Source: Rugamonas rivuli (lineage in GTDB: Bacteria; Pseudomonadota; Gammaproteobacteria; Burkholderiales; Burkholderiaceae_D). Taken from it: a DNA stretch of 64,000 bases. Below the pieces are notes generated by a model. That model did not search any database. It was not told the origin of the DNA and was given only the letters and a program-made list of their open reading frames with translations. Positions 26,505-34,911 of this stretch are shown here, one piece after another. The DNA is taken from NCBI RefSeq assembly GCF_009380165.1, contig NZ_WHUF01000001.1:1054001-1118000 (forward strand), written 5' to 3'. The position numbers and the translations under genes were made by a program. Each line of letters begins with the position of its first letter. Positions within the stretch are counted from its first letter, which is position 1.

Positions 26505-27193
26505 TGAAAGCAGCTGCAGCACTCGCGGCGGTGATGATGGCGGCGGCCCTGCTCACGGTGTGGGCGCGGCATGCCGAAACCGCTCCCACGCCGGCGCCAA
26601 CGCCCATGCCAGGCCCTGCGCCCGCCGGCAGCCTGGCCGCCCGCGCCACCGCGAGCGCCGCAGCCTATCCCGCAGCCGCCGCCATCGCGCCCGACCTCTC
26701 GCTCACCGACAAACAGGAACTCATCGCAGACTTCGCGCTGCATCAGTTGATGGACAGTTTTCTGCTAAACCGCGGTGAAGCCGAGCTTGAAGCCTACCTG
26801 CGCCGCGCACTGCCAACCGGCGCAGCCAACGAAGCAATCCAGATCGCCGCCCGCTATCAACGCTACCTGACCGCGCACGACGAACTGCTGGCGGCGCAGC
26901 ACTTCACCTCCGCCGACGCCGCGTCGCAAGACCTGAACCGCATCATCAGCTGGCAGCAGCAACGCCGGCAGCTGCGCATCCGCATGCTCGGTGAGCGCAT
27001 CGCACTCGAATGGTTCGGCAACGAAGACGCCTATCTGGAGCAAGCGCTGGACGAATGGCGCCAGCGCAGCGAAGGCCAGGCGCCTGCCACCGCCGGCGTG
27101 GCGCCGGAAGACCAGGCGGCACACGAACAGCACATGCAGCAGGCCCTGAGCCAGGCCATCGCCAGTTATCAGCGAGCGGCCAAAGCCAATTGA
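26504..27193 (+). CDS. Lipase secretion chaperone-like (Lif family) protein
   Basis: A 229-residue protein with an N-terminal membrane anchor (ALAAVMMAAALLTVWA), a Pro/Ala-rich linker (about residues 27-65) and a helical body. IADFALHQLMDSFLLNRGEAELEAYLRR matches the position of the conserved RxxFDYxLSAxGE motif of lipase-specific foldases. RIRMLGERIALEWFGNEDAYLEQALDEWR resembles the helical extension that clasps the lipase. The family averages about 340 residues, so this one is short. No lipase gene is adjacent; the gene is coupled to the arabinanase. It overlaps the 3' end of the convergent deaminase gene by 25 bp. Confidence 0.55.
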   Translation: MKAAAALAAVMMAAALLTVWARHAETAPTPAPTPMPGPAPAGSLAARATASAAAYPAAAAIAPDLSLTDKQELIADFALHQLMDSFLLNRGEAELEAYLRRALPTGAANEAIQIAARYQRYLTAHDELLAAQHFTSADAASQDLNRIISWQQQRRQLRIRMLGERIALEWFGNEDAYLEQALDEWRQRSEGQAPATAGVAPEDQAAHEQHMQQALSQAIASYQRAAKAN

Positions 27194-28530
27194 TGCGCCA
27201 GCGCGTTGTGGCGCTCGATGACCACCGGCAGATCGATGGTGCCCAGCACACCATCGCGCACCACCACCTTGCCGTTGATGATGCTGTATGAGACATTCGG
27301 CGGCGTACAGAACACCAGCGCCGCAACCGGATCATGCAGCGCACCGGCGAAACCTATCGTATCGAGCTTGAACATCACGATATCCGCCGCCATGCCCGGC
27401 TTGAGCGCGCCGATATCGTCGCGGTTCAACACCTTGGCGCCGCCGAGCGTCGCCATCTCCAGCGCCTGCCGCGCCGTCATCGCATCGGGGCCGAAGCCCA
27501 CGCGCTGAAGCAGCATCGCCTGCCGCACTTCGCCCATCATGTGGCCCGAATCGTTGGATGCGCAACCGTCCACGCCCAGGCCCACCGGCACGCCGCTGTC
27601 GATCATCTTGCGGATCGGCGCGATGCCGGATGCCAGCCGCATGTTCGAACACGGGCAGTGCGCAATGCCCGTGCCGGTGCGGCCGAACATGTAGATGCCG
27701 TCGTCGTCCAGTTGCACGCAGTGCGCGTGCCAGACATCGTGGCCCACCCAGCCGCAGTCCTCGGCGTATTCGGCGGGCGTCATATTGAATTTTTCGCGGC
27801 TGTAGGCGATGTCGTTCGCGTTTTCCGCCAGATGCGTGTGCAGCGATACGCCGAAGCTGCGCGCCATCGTCGCCGCTTCCTTCATCAAATCGCGGGACAC
27901 CGAGAACGGCGAACAAGGCGCCACCACGATGTGCTGCATCGCATAGCGGCCCGCATCGTGATAGGTTTCGATCAGGCGCTGCGTATCCTTGAGGATAGCG
28001 CCCTCCTCCTCCACCACGCGATCCGGCGGCAAGCCGCCCTTGGACTGGCCCACGCTCATCGAACCACGCGCGGCATGGAAGCGCATGCCGATCTTGCCGG
28101 CCGCCTCGATGCTGTCATCGAGCTTGCAGCCGTTGGGGTAGATGTACAGGTGGTCGCTGCTGGTCGTGCAGCCGGACAGGATCAGCTCCGACATCGCCGC
28201 CAGCGTCGATACATGGACCATCTCCGGCGTCAGGTTGGCCCAGATTGGATACAAGTTCGTCAGCCAGTTGAACAACTCGCCGTTCTGCGCGGCCGGTATC
28301 ACGCGCGTCAGGCTCTGGTACATATGATGGTGGGTGTTGACCAGGCCGGGCATCACCACATGGTTGGCGGCATCGATGATCTCGTCCGCCTGCTGCGGCA
28401 GATCGGCGCTGCGGCCGACCTGTTCGATCAGGTTGTCCCGGATGTAGACGGCGCCATCGGCGATTTCACGGCGCTCGTCGTCCATCGTCACCAGCACGCG
28501 CGCATTCTTGATCAGTAGGGTTTTAGTCAT
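27169..28530 (-). CDS. 8-oxoguanine deaminase-like amidohydrolase
   Basis: A 453-residue metal-dependent amidohydrolase starting at the ATG at 28530 (MTKTLLIKNARVLVTMDDE). The family hydrolyses 8-oxoguanine or related ring amines (8-oxoguanine deaminase, hydroxyatrazine-type enzymes). Metal-site motifs are PGLVNTHHHMYQSLTR, THLAENANDI with the conserved His and Glu, VWHAHCVQLDD and GLGVDGCASND. The NTHHHMYQ and SSDHLYIYP stretches are closest in my recollection to 8-oxoguanine deaminases. The permease gene lies 77 bp upstream on the same strand, so the pair probably takes up and deaminates purines. Confidence 0.85.
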   Translation of the reverse strand: MTKTLLIKNARVLVTMDDERREIADGAVYIRDNLIEQVGRSADLPQQADEIIDAANHVVMPGLVNTHHHMYQSLTRVIPAAQNGELFNWLTNLYPIWANLTPEMVHVSTLAAMSELILSGCTTSSDHLYIYPNGCKLDDSIEAAGKIGMRFHAARGSMSVGQSKGGLPPDRVVEEEGAILKDTQRLIETYHDAGRYAMQHIVVAPCSPFSVSRDLMKEAATMARSFGVSLHTHLAENANDIAYSREKFNMTPAEYAEDCGWVGHDVWHAHCVQLDDDGIYMFGRTGTGIAHCPCSNMRLASGIAPIRKMIDSGVPVGLGVDGCASNDSGHMMGEVRQAMLLQRVGFGPDAMTARQALEMATLGGAKVLNRDDIGALKPGMAADIVMFKLDTIGFAGALHDPVAALVFCTPPNVSYSIINGKVVVRDGVLGTIDLPVVIERHNALAHQLALAAR

Positions 28531-28549
28531 AAGTTCTATGATGGTTAAA

Positions 28550-28584
28550 CACTGCGGAAACAATGCGCGGGCACTGCGGAAACA
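28550..28584. repeat. 13-bp direct repeat between permease and deaminase genes
   Basis: CACTGCGGAAACA occurs exactly at 28550-28562 and 28572-28584, with a 22-bp period (two helical turns), in the 77-bp gap of the purine operon. It could be a regulator or processing site, or only a slippage duplication. Confidence 0.6.
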
Positions 28585-28607
28585 GTAGGGTTGATATCGG
28601 ACGTATT

Positions 28608-29966
28608 TTAAGCTGCTTCACGCTCCGAGGTTAAAAAAGCCTGCGGTACTTCCTCTTCTTCGTCATCGTCGTTCAGTTCGAGCGGACGTTCAGGCAGCAC
28701 CAGGTTCAAGACCACAGCGACCAACGCGCCGACCGTGATGCCCGAGCCGAAGACTTCCTTGACGAAGGCTGGCAGCTTGGACAGCAGCTCCGGGCGCACC
28801 GTTACCGCCAGACCGCAGCCGATCGCCACCGCCATGATGACGCCATTGCGCTTGGTGTGCTCGACATGGCTCAGCAACTGCACACCGGCCGAGATAATCA
28901 TCGCGAACATCATCAGCCCCGCGCCGCCCAGCACCGGCTGCGGTATGGTCACGACCACCGCTCCCAATATTGGGAACAGACCGGCCAGGAACAGCATCGC
29001 ACCGGTCAGCGCAACCACGTGGCGGCTGGCGACGCCGGTCAGAGAGACCACGCCGACGTTCTGCGCAAAGGTCGATACCGGAGGGCTGGACATCAGCGCG
29101 GCGAAAGCCGAACCGACGCCGTCGCACAGAATGCCGCGCGCCAGCGTCTTGCCTCGCATCTTGGTGTTGGTGGCGGCGCCCAGCGCCATGAAGGTACCGG
29201 TGGTTTCGACCATCGTCACCAGGTAGGCGATCGCCATGGCGACGATGCCGGCCAGCGGGAAGGTCATGCCGTAATGGAGCGGCTGCGGCAGCGCAAACAC
29301 CGGCGCATTCTGTACCTGCGAGAAGTCGATCATGCCGAGCGATACGCAGACCAGGTAGCCGATGAACATGCCGATCACCACCGCCGCCGCCGACACGATG
29401 CCCTTGCCGAATTGGACCAGCATGATGACCGTGACCAGCACGAACGCTGCGATGCCCAGGTTGAGCGGAGAACCATAGACGGCGCCCGGCGCATGCCCGC
29501 CCGCAGCCCAATCCACAGCCACCGGCACCAGCGACAGGCCGATCATCGTCACCACCACGCCGGTAACGGCATGCGGGAACAGCTTGCGGATCTTCGGCAT
29601 GAAGCAGCTGCCGACGATCATCACCACCGAAGCGGCCAGCGAGGAACCCAGTATCGCCGGGACGCCGTGTTCAAGACCTACGCTGATGGCCGCGCCGACG
29701 AAGGCGAAGCTGGTGCCCATCACGCAAGGAAGCCTGATGCCGACAGGGCCTATGCCTTTGCACTGGACCATGGTGACAATGCCTGAACCCAGCAAGGCGG
29801 CGTTGATCAGCGTGATGATCTGGTCGGCCGGCAGCTTGAGCGCAGCGCCCACCACCAGCGGCACGGCGATGATGCCGCCAAGCGCGGCAAGCATGTGCTG
29901 GGCCGCCAGCAGTACGGTTGTGAATAGGGGTGGCCGATCCTCGACCTGAAATAACAAGTGATTCAT
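28608..29966 (-). CDS. NCS2-family purine (xanthine/uracil) permease
   Basis: A 452-residue nucleobase:cation symporter-2 protein with about 14 hydrophobic segments. Family signatures seen are LAAQHMLAALGGIIAVPLVVG at the N-terminus, LPCVMGTSFAFVGAAI, the ETTGTFMALGAATN region that contributes the substrate-binding Glu, DGVGSAFAALMSSPPVSTFAQNVGVVSLTGVASR, and the C-terminal VLNLVLPE followed by an acidic cytoplasmic tail (NDDDEEEEVPQ). Xanthine or uric acid are the likely substrates given the deaminase gene downstream. The 5' leader is predicted to be structured and paired with the start codon. Confidence 0.92.
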   Translation of the reverse strand: MNHLLFQVEDRPPLFTTVLLAAQHMLAALGGIIAVPLVVGAALKLPADQIITLINAALLGSGIVTMVQCKGIGPVGIRLPCVMGTSFAFVGAAISVGLEHGVPAILGSSLAASVVMIVGSCFMPKIRKLFPHAVTGVVVTMIGLSLVPVAVDWAAGGHAPGAVYGSPLNLGIAAFVLVTVIMLVQFGKGIVSAAAVVIGMFIGYLVCVSLGMIDFSQVQNAPVFALPQPLHYGMTFPLAGIVAMAIAYLVTMVETTGTFMALGAATNTKMRGKTLARGILCDGVGSAFAALMSSPPVSTFAQNVGVVSLTGVASRHVVALTGAMLFLAGLFPILGAVVVTIPQPVLGGAGLMMFAMIISAGVQLLSHVEHTKRNGVIMAVAIGCGLAVTVRPELLSKLPAFVKEVFGSGITVGALVAVVLNLVLPERPLELNDDDEEEEVPQAFLTSEREAA

Positions 29967-30091
29967 AAACGCGTCTCCGTCTGTCTTTTTTTAATGGGCG
30001 TTACTTTGCAACTACTACCCACACGGGCTGCCCTTAACCGTGTGTAGAAATGGTGCTTAGCAACGCAACAGCTCGTGACCGACGCGTTTAT
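29965..30091 (-). promoter_or_regulatory. Structured 5' leader of the purine permease (candidate riboswitch or thermosensor-like RNA)
   Basis: Three nested helices can form in the minus-strand RNA. P1 pairs 30091-30081 (ATAAACGCGUC) with 29975-29965 (GACGCGUUUAU), 11 perfect base pairs that include A and U of the AUG and abut the GGAG ribosome site. P2 pairs GCGUU (30066-30062) with AACGC (30002-29998). P3 pairs CUACACACGG with CCGUGUggGUAG, centred on 30020-30044, with an 11-nt loop UUAAGGGCAGC. The promoter places the RNA start near 30093, exactly at the 5' arm of P1. The gene context suggests purine sensing, but no known riboswitch consensus was recognised. Confidence 0.5.
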
Positions 30092-30099
30092 TGACGACG

Positions 30100-30144
30100 A
30101 TATTGCGCCTCGCCGGATACATTGTCAACGAATTTTGTATACAA
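30100..30144 (-). promoter_or_regulatory. Promoter of the purine permease with GntR-type palindrome
   Basis: On the minus strand a perfect -35 TTGACA (30128-30123) is followed after 17 bp by a poor -10, CAATAT (30105-30100). The 10-bp palindrome TTGTATACAA lies at 30144-30135, just upstream of the -35 box, and matches the form of operators used by FCD-type GntR regulators. A weak -10 next to a consensus -35 is typical of regulated promoters. The site lies directly after the stop codon of the lysR gene. Confidence 0.5.
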
Positions 30145-30146
30145 TT

Positions 30147-31049
30147 TTATCGGGCCAGTGCGTCGTCGCCACGCAGCGTGGCGATCGCCATGTCCAGGAA
30201 GGCGCGCAGCTTGCGGGAGGAATGGCGGCCTTCGTGGTGCACCACGCTCACCGGCACCGGGGGCGTTTCGTAGCGGTCCAGGATGGTTTGCAAACGGCCG
30301 TCGGCCAGATACGGCGCGGCCATGTAGGACAGCACGCGCGTGATGCCGAAGCCATCCAGCGCGGCGCGCAAGGCGGCATCGTTGCTGGTGCTGCTCAGGC
30401 GCGGATGCACTTTCACCGTCTGCGGCTTGCCCTCGTATTCGAAGCGCCAGTCGTTGGTGGCGGTGACGGGACTGGCGGCGATCAGATCGTGGTGAGCCAG
30501 ATCCTGCGGTATAGCGGGCGTGCCGCGTGCGGACAGGTATGCGGGCGATGCGCACAGCACCTGCCTCACCTGCCCCACGCGCACCGCCTGGTAACTGGAA
30601 TCTGGCAGCGTGCCGATGCGGATCGCCGCGTCCACGCCCTCGTCCATCATGTTGACGACGCGGTCGAGGAAGCGGCATTCGACATCGGTCTCCGGATAGC
30701 GGCGCAGGTATTCGGTGACGATGGGCGTGACGTACATCGCGCCGAACATCACCGAGGCCGTAATCACCAGGCGCCCCCGCGGCGCTCCGTGCGAGCCGGC
30801 GGCGGAGGTTTCGGTCTCCGCCACGTCGGCCAGGATGCGGCGGCAATCGGCGGCGTAGCGCGCGCCGACCTCGGTCAGCCGCACCACGCGGGTGGTGCGC
30901 AGCAGCAGGCGCACGCCCATGCTCCCCTCCAGCTCCGTGACGGCGCGCGTCACCACCGGCGGCGAGATCTTCAGCTTGCGGGCGGCGGCGGCAAATCCGC
31001 CTTCATCGACGACGGCCACGAAGATGGCCATGGCGGAGAGCTTGTCCAT
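30147..31049 (-). CDS. LysR-family transcriptional regulator
   Basis: A 300-residue LysR regulator. The N-terminal helix-turn-helix is MDKLSAMAIFVAVVDEGGFAAAARKLKISPPVVTRAVTELEGSMGVRLLLRTTRVVRLTEVG, followed by the effector-binding domain beginning RGRLVITASVMFGAMYVTPIVTEYLRRYPETDVE. This is the CrgA-like subgroup. It is divergent from the AhpD/flavoprotein pair across 116 bp containing AT-rich T-N11-A-type sequence, so it is the likely regulator of those genes. Confidence 0.93.
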   Translation of the reverse strand: MDKLSAMAIFVAVVDEGGFAAAARKLKISPPVVTRAVTELEGSMGVRLLLRTTRVVRLTEVGARYAADCRRILADVAETETSAAGSHGAPRGRLVITASVMFGAMYVTPIVTEYLRRYPETDVECRFLDRVVNMMDEGVDAAIRIGTLPDSSYQAVRVGQVRQVLCASPAYLSARGTPAIPQDLAHHDLIAASPVTATNDWRFEYEGKPQTVKVHPRLSSTSNDAALRAALDGFGITRVLSYMAAPYLADGRLQTILDRYETPPVPVSVVHHEGRHSSRKLRAFLDMAIATLRGDDALAR

Positions 31050-31165
31050 ATTATTCCTGATTTAGAAATAGTTTATTGTAAATTTAACGGATTCCCATTA
31101 TCTCGCTTATCGATGAAACTGCAAGTGTTCGCTGAACAAACAACCCTCAACCAAGGAGAACCACC

Positions 31166-31711
31166 ATGACCCGCATCGCCACCATCGAAAACGCCACCGC
31201 CAACGCCGAACAAAAAGCCCTGCTGGACGCCATCCAGGGCCAGCTGGGCATGGTGCCCAACTTCCTCAAGGTATTCGCCAACTCGCCGGTCGCGCTGCGC
31301 GCCTTCCTCGGCCTGCACGGTGTCGCCAACGGCGGCACGCTGGACGCGCTGACCCGCGAGCGCATCGCGCTGGCGCTGGCGCAGCAGAACAGCTGCGAAT
31401 ACTGCGTCTCGGCGCACACCGCCATCGGCCGCAAGACCGGCTTGAGCGGCGATGAGATGACCGCCGCCCGCAACGGCACCAGCGAGGACGCGCAAGCCGC
31501 CGTGGCGGTAAAGTTCGCGCAAAGCCTGATGGAGAAAAAGGGCGAGATCAGCGCCGTCGAACTGGCAGAAGTCCGCAGCGCGGGCTACAGCGAATCGGAT
31601 ATCGTGGAGATCATCACCCACGTGGGCATGAACTTCCTGACCAACATCCTGGGCAAGGCCAGCCGCGTGGAGATCGACTTCCCGAAAGTCGAACTGAAAA
31701 TAGCAGCCTGA
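31166..31711 (+). CDS. AhpD-like carboxymuconolactone decarboxylase-family protein
   Basis: A 181-residue member of the alkylhydroperoxidase D-like fold. The active-site motif is SCEYCVSAHT with Cys77, Cys80 and His84; in this fold the two cysteines form a redox disulfide that reduces peroxides or alkylating agents. LTRERIALALAQQNSCEYC is family typical. A clear AAGGAGAA ribosome site precedes the ATG. The next gene, a flavin/iron-sulfur reductase, lies 25 bp downstream and could feed electrons to it; that is inference. Confidence 0.9.
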   Translation: MTRIATIENATANAEQKALLDAIQGQLGMVPNFLKVFANSPVALRAFLGLHGVANGGTLDALTRERIALALAQQNSCEYCVSAHTAIGRKTGLSGDEMTAARNGTSEDAQAAVAVKFAQSLMEKKGEISAVELAEVRSAGYSESDIVEIITHVGMNFLTNILGKASRVEIDFPKVELKIAA

Positions 31712-31736
31712 TTTCATTCTGATCGAGGAGCACATC

Positions 31737-33344
31737 ATGGGACGCGCCTATTCCGATATCACCTTCACGCCAACGGTACGCGAAGTTCAAACCGACATGG
31801 GAAGCCGTGACCAGTATGCCTTCCTCGATCAGATGGAAAACCGCCAGGACAGCCTGGGACGCAGGGAGACCTCCTTCATCGAAGGGATGGATCACTTCTT
31901 CCAGGCGACCGTCGGCGAGACCGGCTGGCCCTACGTGCAGCATCGCGGCGGGCCGCAAGGCTTCCTGCGCGTGCTCGACGCGAAGACGCTGGGCTTCGCG
32001 GATTTCCGCGGGAATGTGCAGTATCTCAGCGTGGGCAACCTGAAAACGGATGACCGCATTTCGCTGATACTGGTCGACTACGCCGAGCAGGTGCGGCTGA
32101 AGATCATCGGCCGCGCACGCACGGTGGAAGCCGCCGACGACCCGGCGCTGATCGAGCAGTTACGCATGCCAGGCTACAGCGCCCGGATCGAACGCGCCTT
32201 TATCATCACCGTGGAAGGCTATGACTGGAACTGCCCGCAGCACATCACGCCGCGCTACACGGAGCAGGAAGTCGCCTCGATGACGGCGCCGCTGCACGCG
32301 CAGCTCAAACGATTGAAGGAGCAGGTTGCCAAGCTGGCGCAGGCCGCCTCGCAGCCAACCGCGTCCGCGCAGGCAGAACGGCTTGGCGCCGGGCCACTGG
32401 CATTGACCATTAGCGGCGTACGCCAGTTGACGCCGCGCGTACGCTCCTATGAACTGCGCAGCGCGGACGGCAAGCCCCTGCCTCCGATACAGGCTGGCGC
32501 GCACATCGACGTACCCGTAACTCTGCCCGGTGGCGCGATCGGCACGCGCCGCTACTCGATCGCCTCCGCCCCTGACATGGCAAGCACCTACGAAATTGCC
32601 GTCCAGCGCGAGGACAGCGGAAGCGGAGGATCGCAAGCCGTCCACGCCGAATACAGGCTGGGAATGACGCTGCATTGCGCCATGCCGGGCAACGACTTCG
32701 CACTCTCGCAAGGCGCCCGGCCCGCGCTGCTGATCGCAGGCGGCATCGGCATCACGCCGTTAAAAGCCATGGCACACACGCTATCGGAACAAGGCCGCAC
32801 CTTCGTCCTGCACTACGCGGTGCGTTCGCGCGCCGAGGCACCCTTCCTCGATGAGCTGGCGGCAGCGTTCGGAGAGCGGCTGGTAGTCTACACAGCCGAC
32901 GAGAACAAACGCATGGATATCGAAGCGCTGCTCGCCAACGCAGGACGCGACACGGAGATCTACACGTGCGGACCGGAGCGGCTGATCGCCGCCGTACAGG
33001 CAGCCGCCCGCAACGCTGGCATCGCCGACGACCGCGTGCGGTTCGAACGGTTTGCCAGCAACACGGCGCGCAACAGCGACCGGACAATCGCCGTAACGCT
33101 ACGCCGCAGCAGTAAAGTGATCGAGGTCGCAGCAGACCGCAGCATCCTGGACGCCGTCCAGGCAGCGGGTGTGGCGGCGCCAGCCTCCTGCCGCATCGGC
33201 AACTGCGGCGCCTGCGCGGTCGATGTGGTGGCCGGGGTTCCCGACCATCGCGATGATGCGCTCACGCCGGAGCAGCACGCGCAAGGCCGCATGTGCATCT
33301 GCGTCTCGCGTGCTGAAGGTGCGGCGTTGACGCTTGACCTTTAG
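31737..33344 (+). CDS. Three-domain fusion: PPOx-like, FAD/NAD reductase and [2Fe-2S] ferredoxin
   Basis: A 535-residue fusion. Residues 1 to about 200 form a pyridoxamine-phosphate-oxidase-like split barrel (FFQATVGETGWPYVQHRGGPQGFLRVLD, GFADFRGNVQYLSVGNL). A short linker leads to a ferredoxin reductase-type module: RRYSIAS for FAD near residue 270, then LLIAGGIGITPLKAM for NAD and YTCGPERLI. The C-terminal ferredoxin has the plant-type cluster Cys485-x4-Cys490-x2-Cys493-x26-Cys520. Such fusions are oxidoreductases of unclear substrate, and stress or xenobiotic detoxification is likely from the AhpD neighbour. It ends just before the convergent ybaK-like gene. Confidence 0.88.
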   Translation: MGRAYSDITFTPTVREVQTDMGSRDQYAFLDQMENRQDSLGRRETSFIEGMDHFFQATVGETGWPYVQHRGGPQGFLRVLDAKTLGFADFRGNVQYLSVGNLKTDDRISLILVDYAEQVRLKIIGRARTVEAADDPALIEQLRMPGYSARIERAFIITVEGYDWNCPQHITPRYTEQEVASMTAPLHAQLKRLKEQVAKLAQAASQPTASAQAERLGAGPLALTISGVRQLTPRVRSYELRSADGKPLPPIQAGAHIDVPVTLPGGAIGTRRYSIASAPDMASTYEIAVQREDSGSGGSQAVHAEYRLGMTLHCAMPGNDFALSQGARPALLIAGGIGITPLKAMAHTLSEQGRTFVLHYAVRSRAEAPFLDELAAAFGERLVVYTADENKRMDIEALLANAGRDTEIYTCGPERLIAAVQAAARNAGIADDRVRFERFASNTARNSDRTIAVTLRRSSKVIEVAADRSILDAVQAAGVAAPASCRIGNCGACAVDVVAGVPDHRDDALTPEQHAQGRMCICVSRAEGAALTLDL

Positions 33345-33351
33345 TTAGCGG

Positions 33352-33807
33352 TCAGCAGACATCCACCCACTGCGCTTGCGTGACCGACGCCAGCATGTCC
33401 GGCGACATCCGCACCACGCTGTTGACCGAGCCAGCGGCCGGCAGCACCTCGTCGAAATTACGCAACGACTCATCGACATACACCGGCAGTGCCTGCGCCA
33501 GGCCGAAAGGACAGACACCACCGACCGGATGGCCGGTGGTTTCCGCGACTTCTTCGGGCGGCAGCATCTTGCCCTTGCCGAAGGCTTCGCGGAACTTGCG
33601 GTTATCGATGCGGGCGACACCGCTTGCAACCAGCAGGATCACGCGTCCATCACGAACGCGGAAGGCCAAGGTCTTTGCGATGCGGCCCGGCTCGACGCCG
33701 TGCGCCTCCGCCGCCAGCGCCACAGTAGCGGTGCTGACGTCCAGCTCCACGATGGGAAGATGAAGATCTCGGGCGAGGAAAAACTCACGAACGGATTGAA
33801 GGCTCAT
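33352..33807 (-). CDS. YbaK/EbsC-family aminoacyl-tRNA deacylase
   Basis: A 151-residue YbaK/EbsC protein that in characterised members hydrolyses mischarged Cys-tRNA(Pro) or related aminoacyl-tRNAs. Family features are the Lys in GRIAKTLAFRV, the ASGVARIDNRKFREAFG helix, and the GHPVGGVCPFGL loop. The alternative is another INS-superfamily editing protein. It overlaps nothing and lies 13 bp downstream of the DUF4272 gene stop, on the same strand. Confidence 0.88.
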   Translation of the reverse strand: MSLQSVREFFLARDLHLPIVELDVSTATVALAAEAHGVEPGRIAKTLAFRVRDGRVILLVASGVARIDNRKFREAFGKGKMLPPEEVAETTGHPVGGVCPFGLAQALPVYVDESLRNFDEVLPAAGSVNSVVRMSPDMLASVTQAQWVDVC

Positions 33808-33820
33808 AGATGTTTGCAGG

Positions 33821-34894
33821 TCAGGTTGGGGTATCGACTTCGTCCCAGTCGCGGTCTTCGAAATGCACCAGCCAGTTCAAGGCATGGTGGCGCTCTTGCA
33901 GCACACCGTCATTCAGTCCGGCGGGCGCAGCGGCCTTCTTCAGAATCGCCTGGCGCGTGGCCCAGTGCTGGCGGTAGTGCAGATCCAGCGCATCCAGGAT
34001 CTCCACCGCCGGACGCATGGCCAGCTGCTTGCGCAAGCCTTCAGTACCGCGTTCGATGACGGTGCGCGAGATCGAAGCCACGTCGCAGATCGCGTCGGCA
34101 AACGGCAATTCCTCCTGCAGGCCAAGAACCCACTGCAGCACAAGGATGGCTTCATACCGCCACAGGAACTGCGTGGTCTCCTGCTCCGTTGGCGCATCCT
34201 TCGCGAGGAAGGCCCGCTCCGCATCGGTCAAGCCGGCAAAGGCAGGCGGGAAGCGTTTTTTCAGCTCGTCGACGGCAATGGCGTGGCCACCCGACAGCGA
34301 CTCCGCGCGGATCGCGACCACAAATAGCGCCAGCATCCTGCGCAGCACATCTTCCGGCATGCGCAAACGCAGCTCCGGCTCGGAGACTAAGGGCGGCAGC
34401 GTCGCTGGCACAACGATCTTGCGCGCTGCAAGCAGCTGTTCCGAGCGCGCCTTGCGCTGCCAGGCCTGCTGCGGATATGGCACGACGGCTTTAGGGTCGC
34501 CATCGTCACCGCTTGCGGGCAGCAGGATGCGCCCTTGCGGATCGCGCACACTGCCATTCTCCATGAACGCGATCGCGTTTGCAGCCTCCGCCCAGGCAGT
34601 GAACCCGTCCATTGCACCGGCCTCGATGGACAGGCTGACATGCTGGCGCACGCGCTGCACATGGCGGATCGTGTGGTACCGAACCTGCGTCATCTTCCCT
34701 CCGCCAGCCTGCGCCAGGTGGTTCATCAACCCGTTGAGATGCGGCTGTAGTTCCCGATTGGACAGGTCGCGCCGGGCATTCAGCACATGCGGGAAGCCGG
34801 GCTTGGGCACGTCGGCAACCGTGCAATAGGCATTGATCAGGATATGGTTGCTGGTGTCCTTGGACGAGAACAGCTGCTTGATTCGATTGAACAT
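33821..34894 (-). CDS. DUF4272 domain protein
   Basis: A 357-residue soluble protein, mainly alpha-helical. The central and C-terminal part matches DUF4272: RMLALFVVAIRAESL, LTDAERAFLAKDAPTEQETTQFLWRYEAILVLQWVLGLQEELPFAD, and a terminal RQHWATRQAILKKAAAPAGLNDGVLQERHHALNWLVHFEDRDWDEVDTPT. The WRYEAxxVLxWALG segment is diagnostic. Function unknown; DUF4272 genes often occur near polymorphic toxin loci in other bacteria, but here the CDI locus is over 2 kb away. Confidence 0.75.
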   Translation of the reverse strand: MFNRIKQLFSSKDTSNHILINAYCTVADVPKPGFPHVLNARRDLSNRELQPHLNGLMNHLAQAGGGKMTQVRYHTIRHVQRVRQHVSLSIEAGAMDGFTAWAEAANAIAFMENGSVRDPQGRILLPASGDDGDPKAVVPYPQQAWQRKARSEQLLAARKIVVPATLPPLVSEPELRLRMPEDVLRRMLALFVVAIRAESLSGGHAIAVDELKKRFPPAFAGLTDAERAFLAKDAPTEQETTQFLWRYEAILVLQWVLGLQEELPFADAICDVASISRTVIERGTEGLRKQLAMRPAVEILDALDLHYRQHWATRQAILKKAAAPAGLNDGVLQERHHALNWLVHFEDRDWDEVDTPT

Positions 34895-34911
34895 AACTTT
34901 TACTTGGAGCT

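Noticed and set aside
29965..30091. Assignment as a known purine or xanthine riboswitch
   Set aside because: The nested helices are clear, but I could not match the conserved loop nucleotides of a known class from memory, so only a structured leader is claimed.
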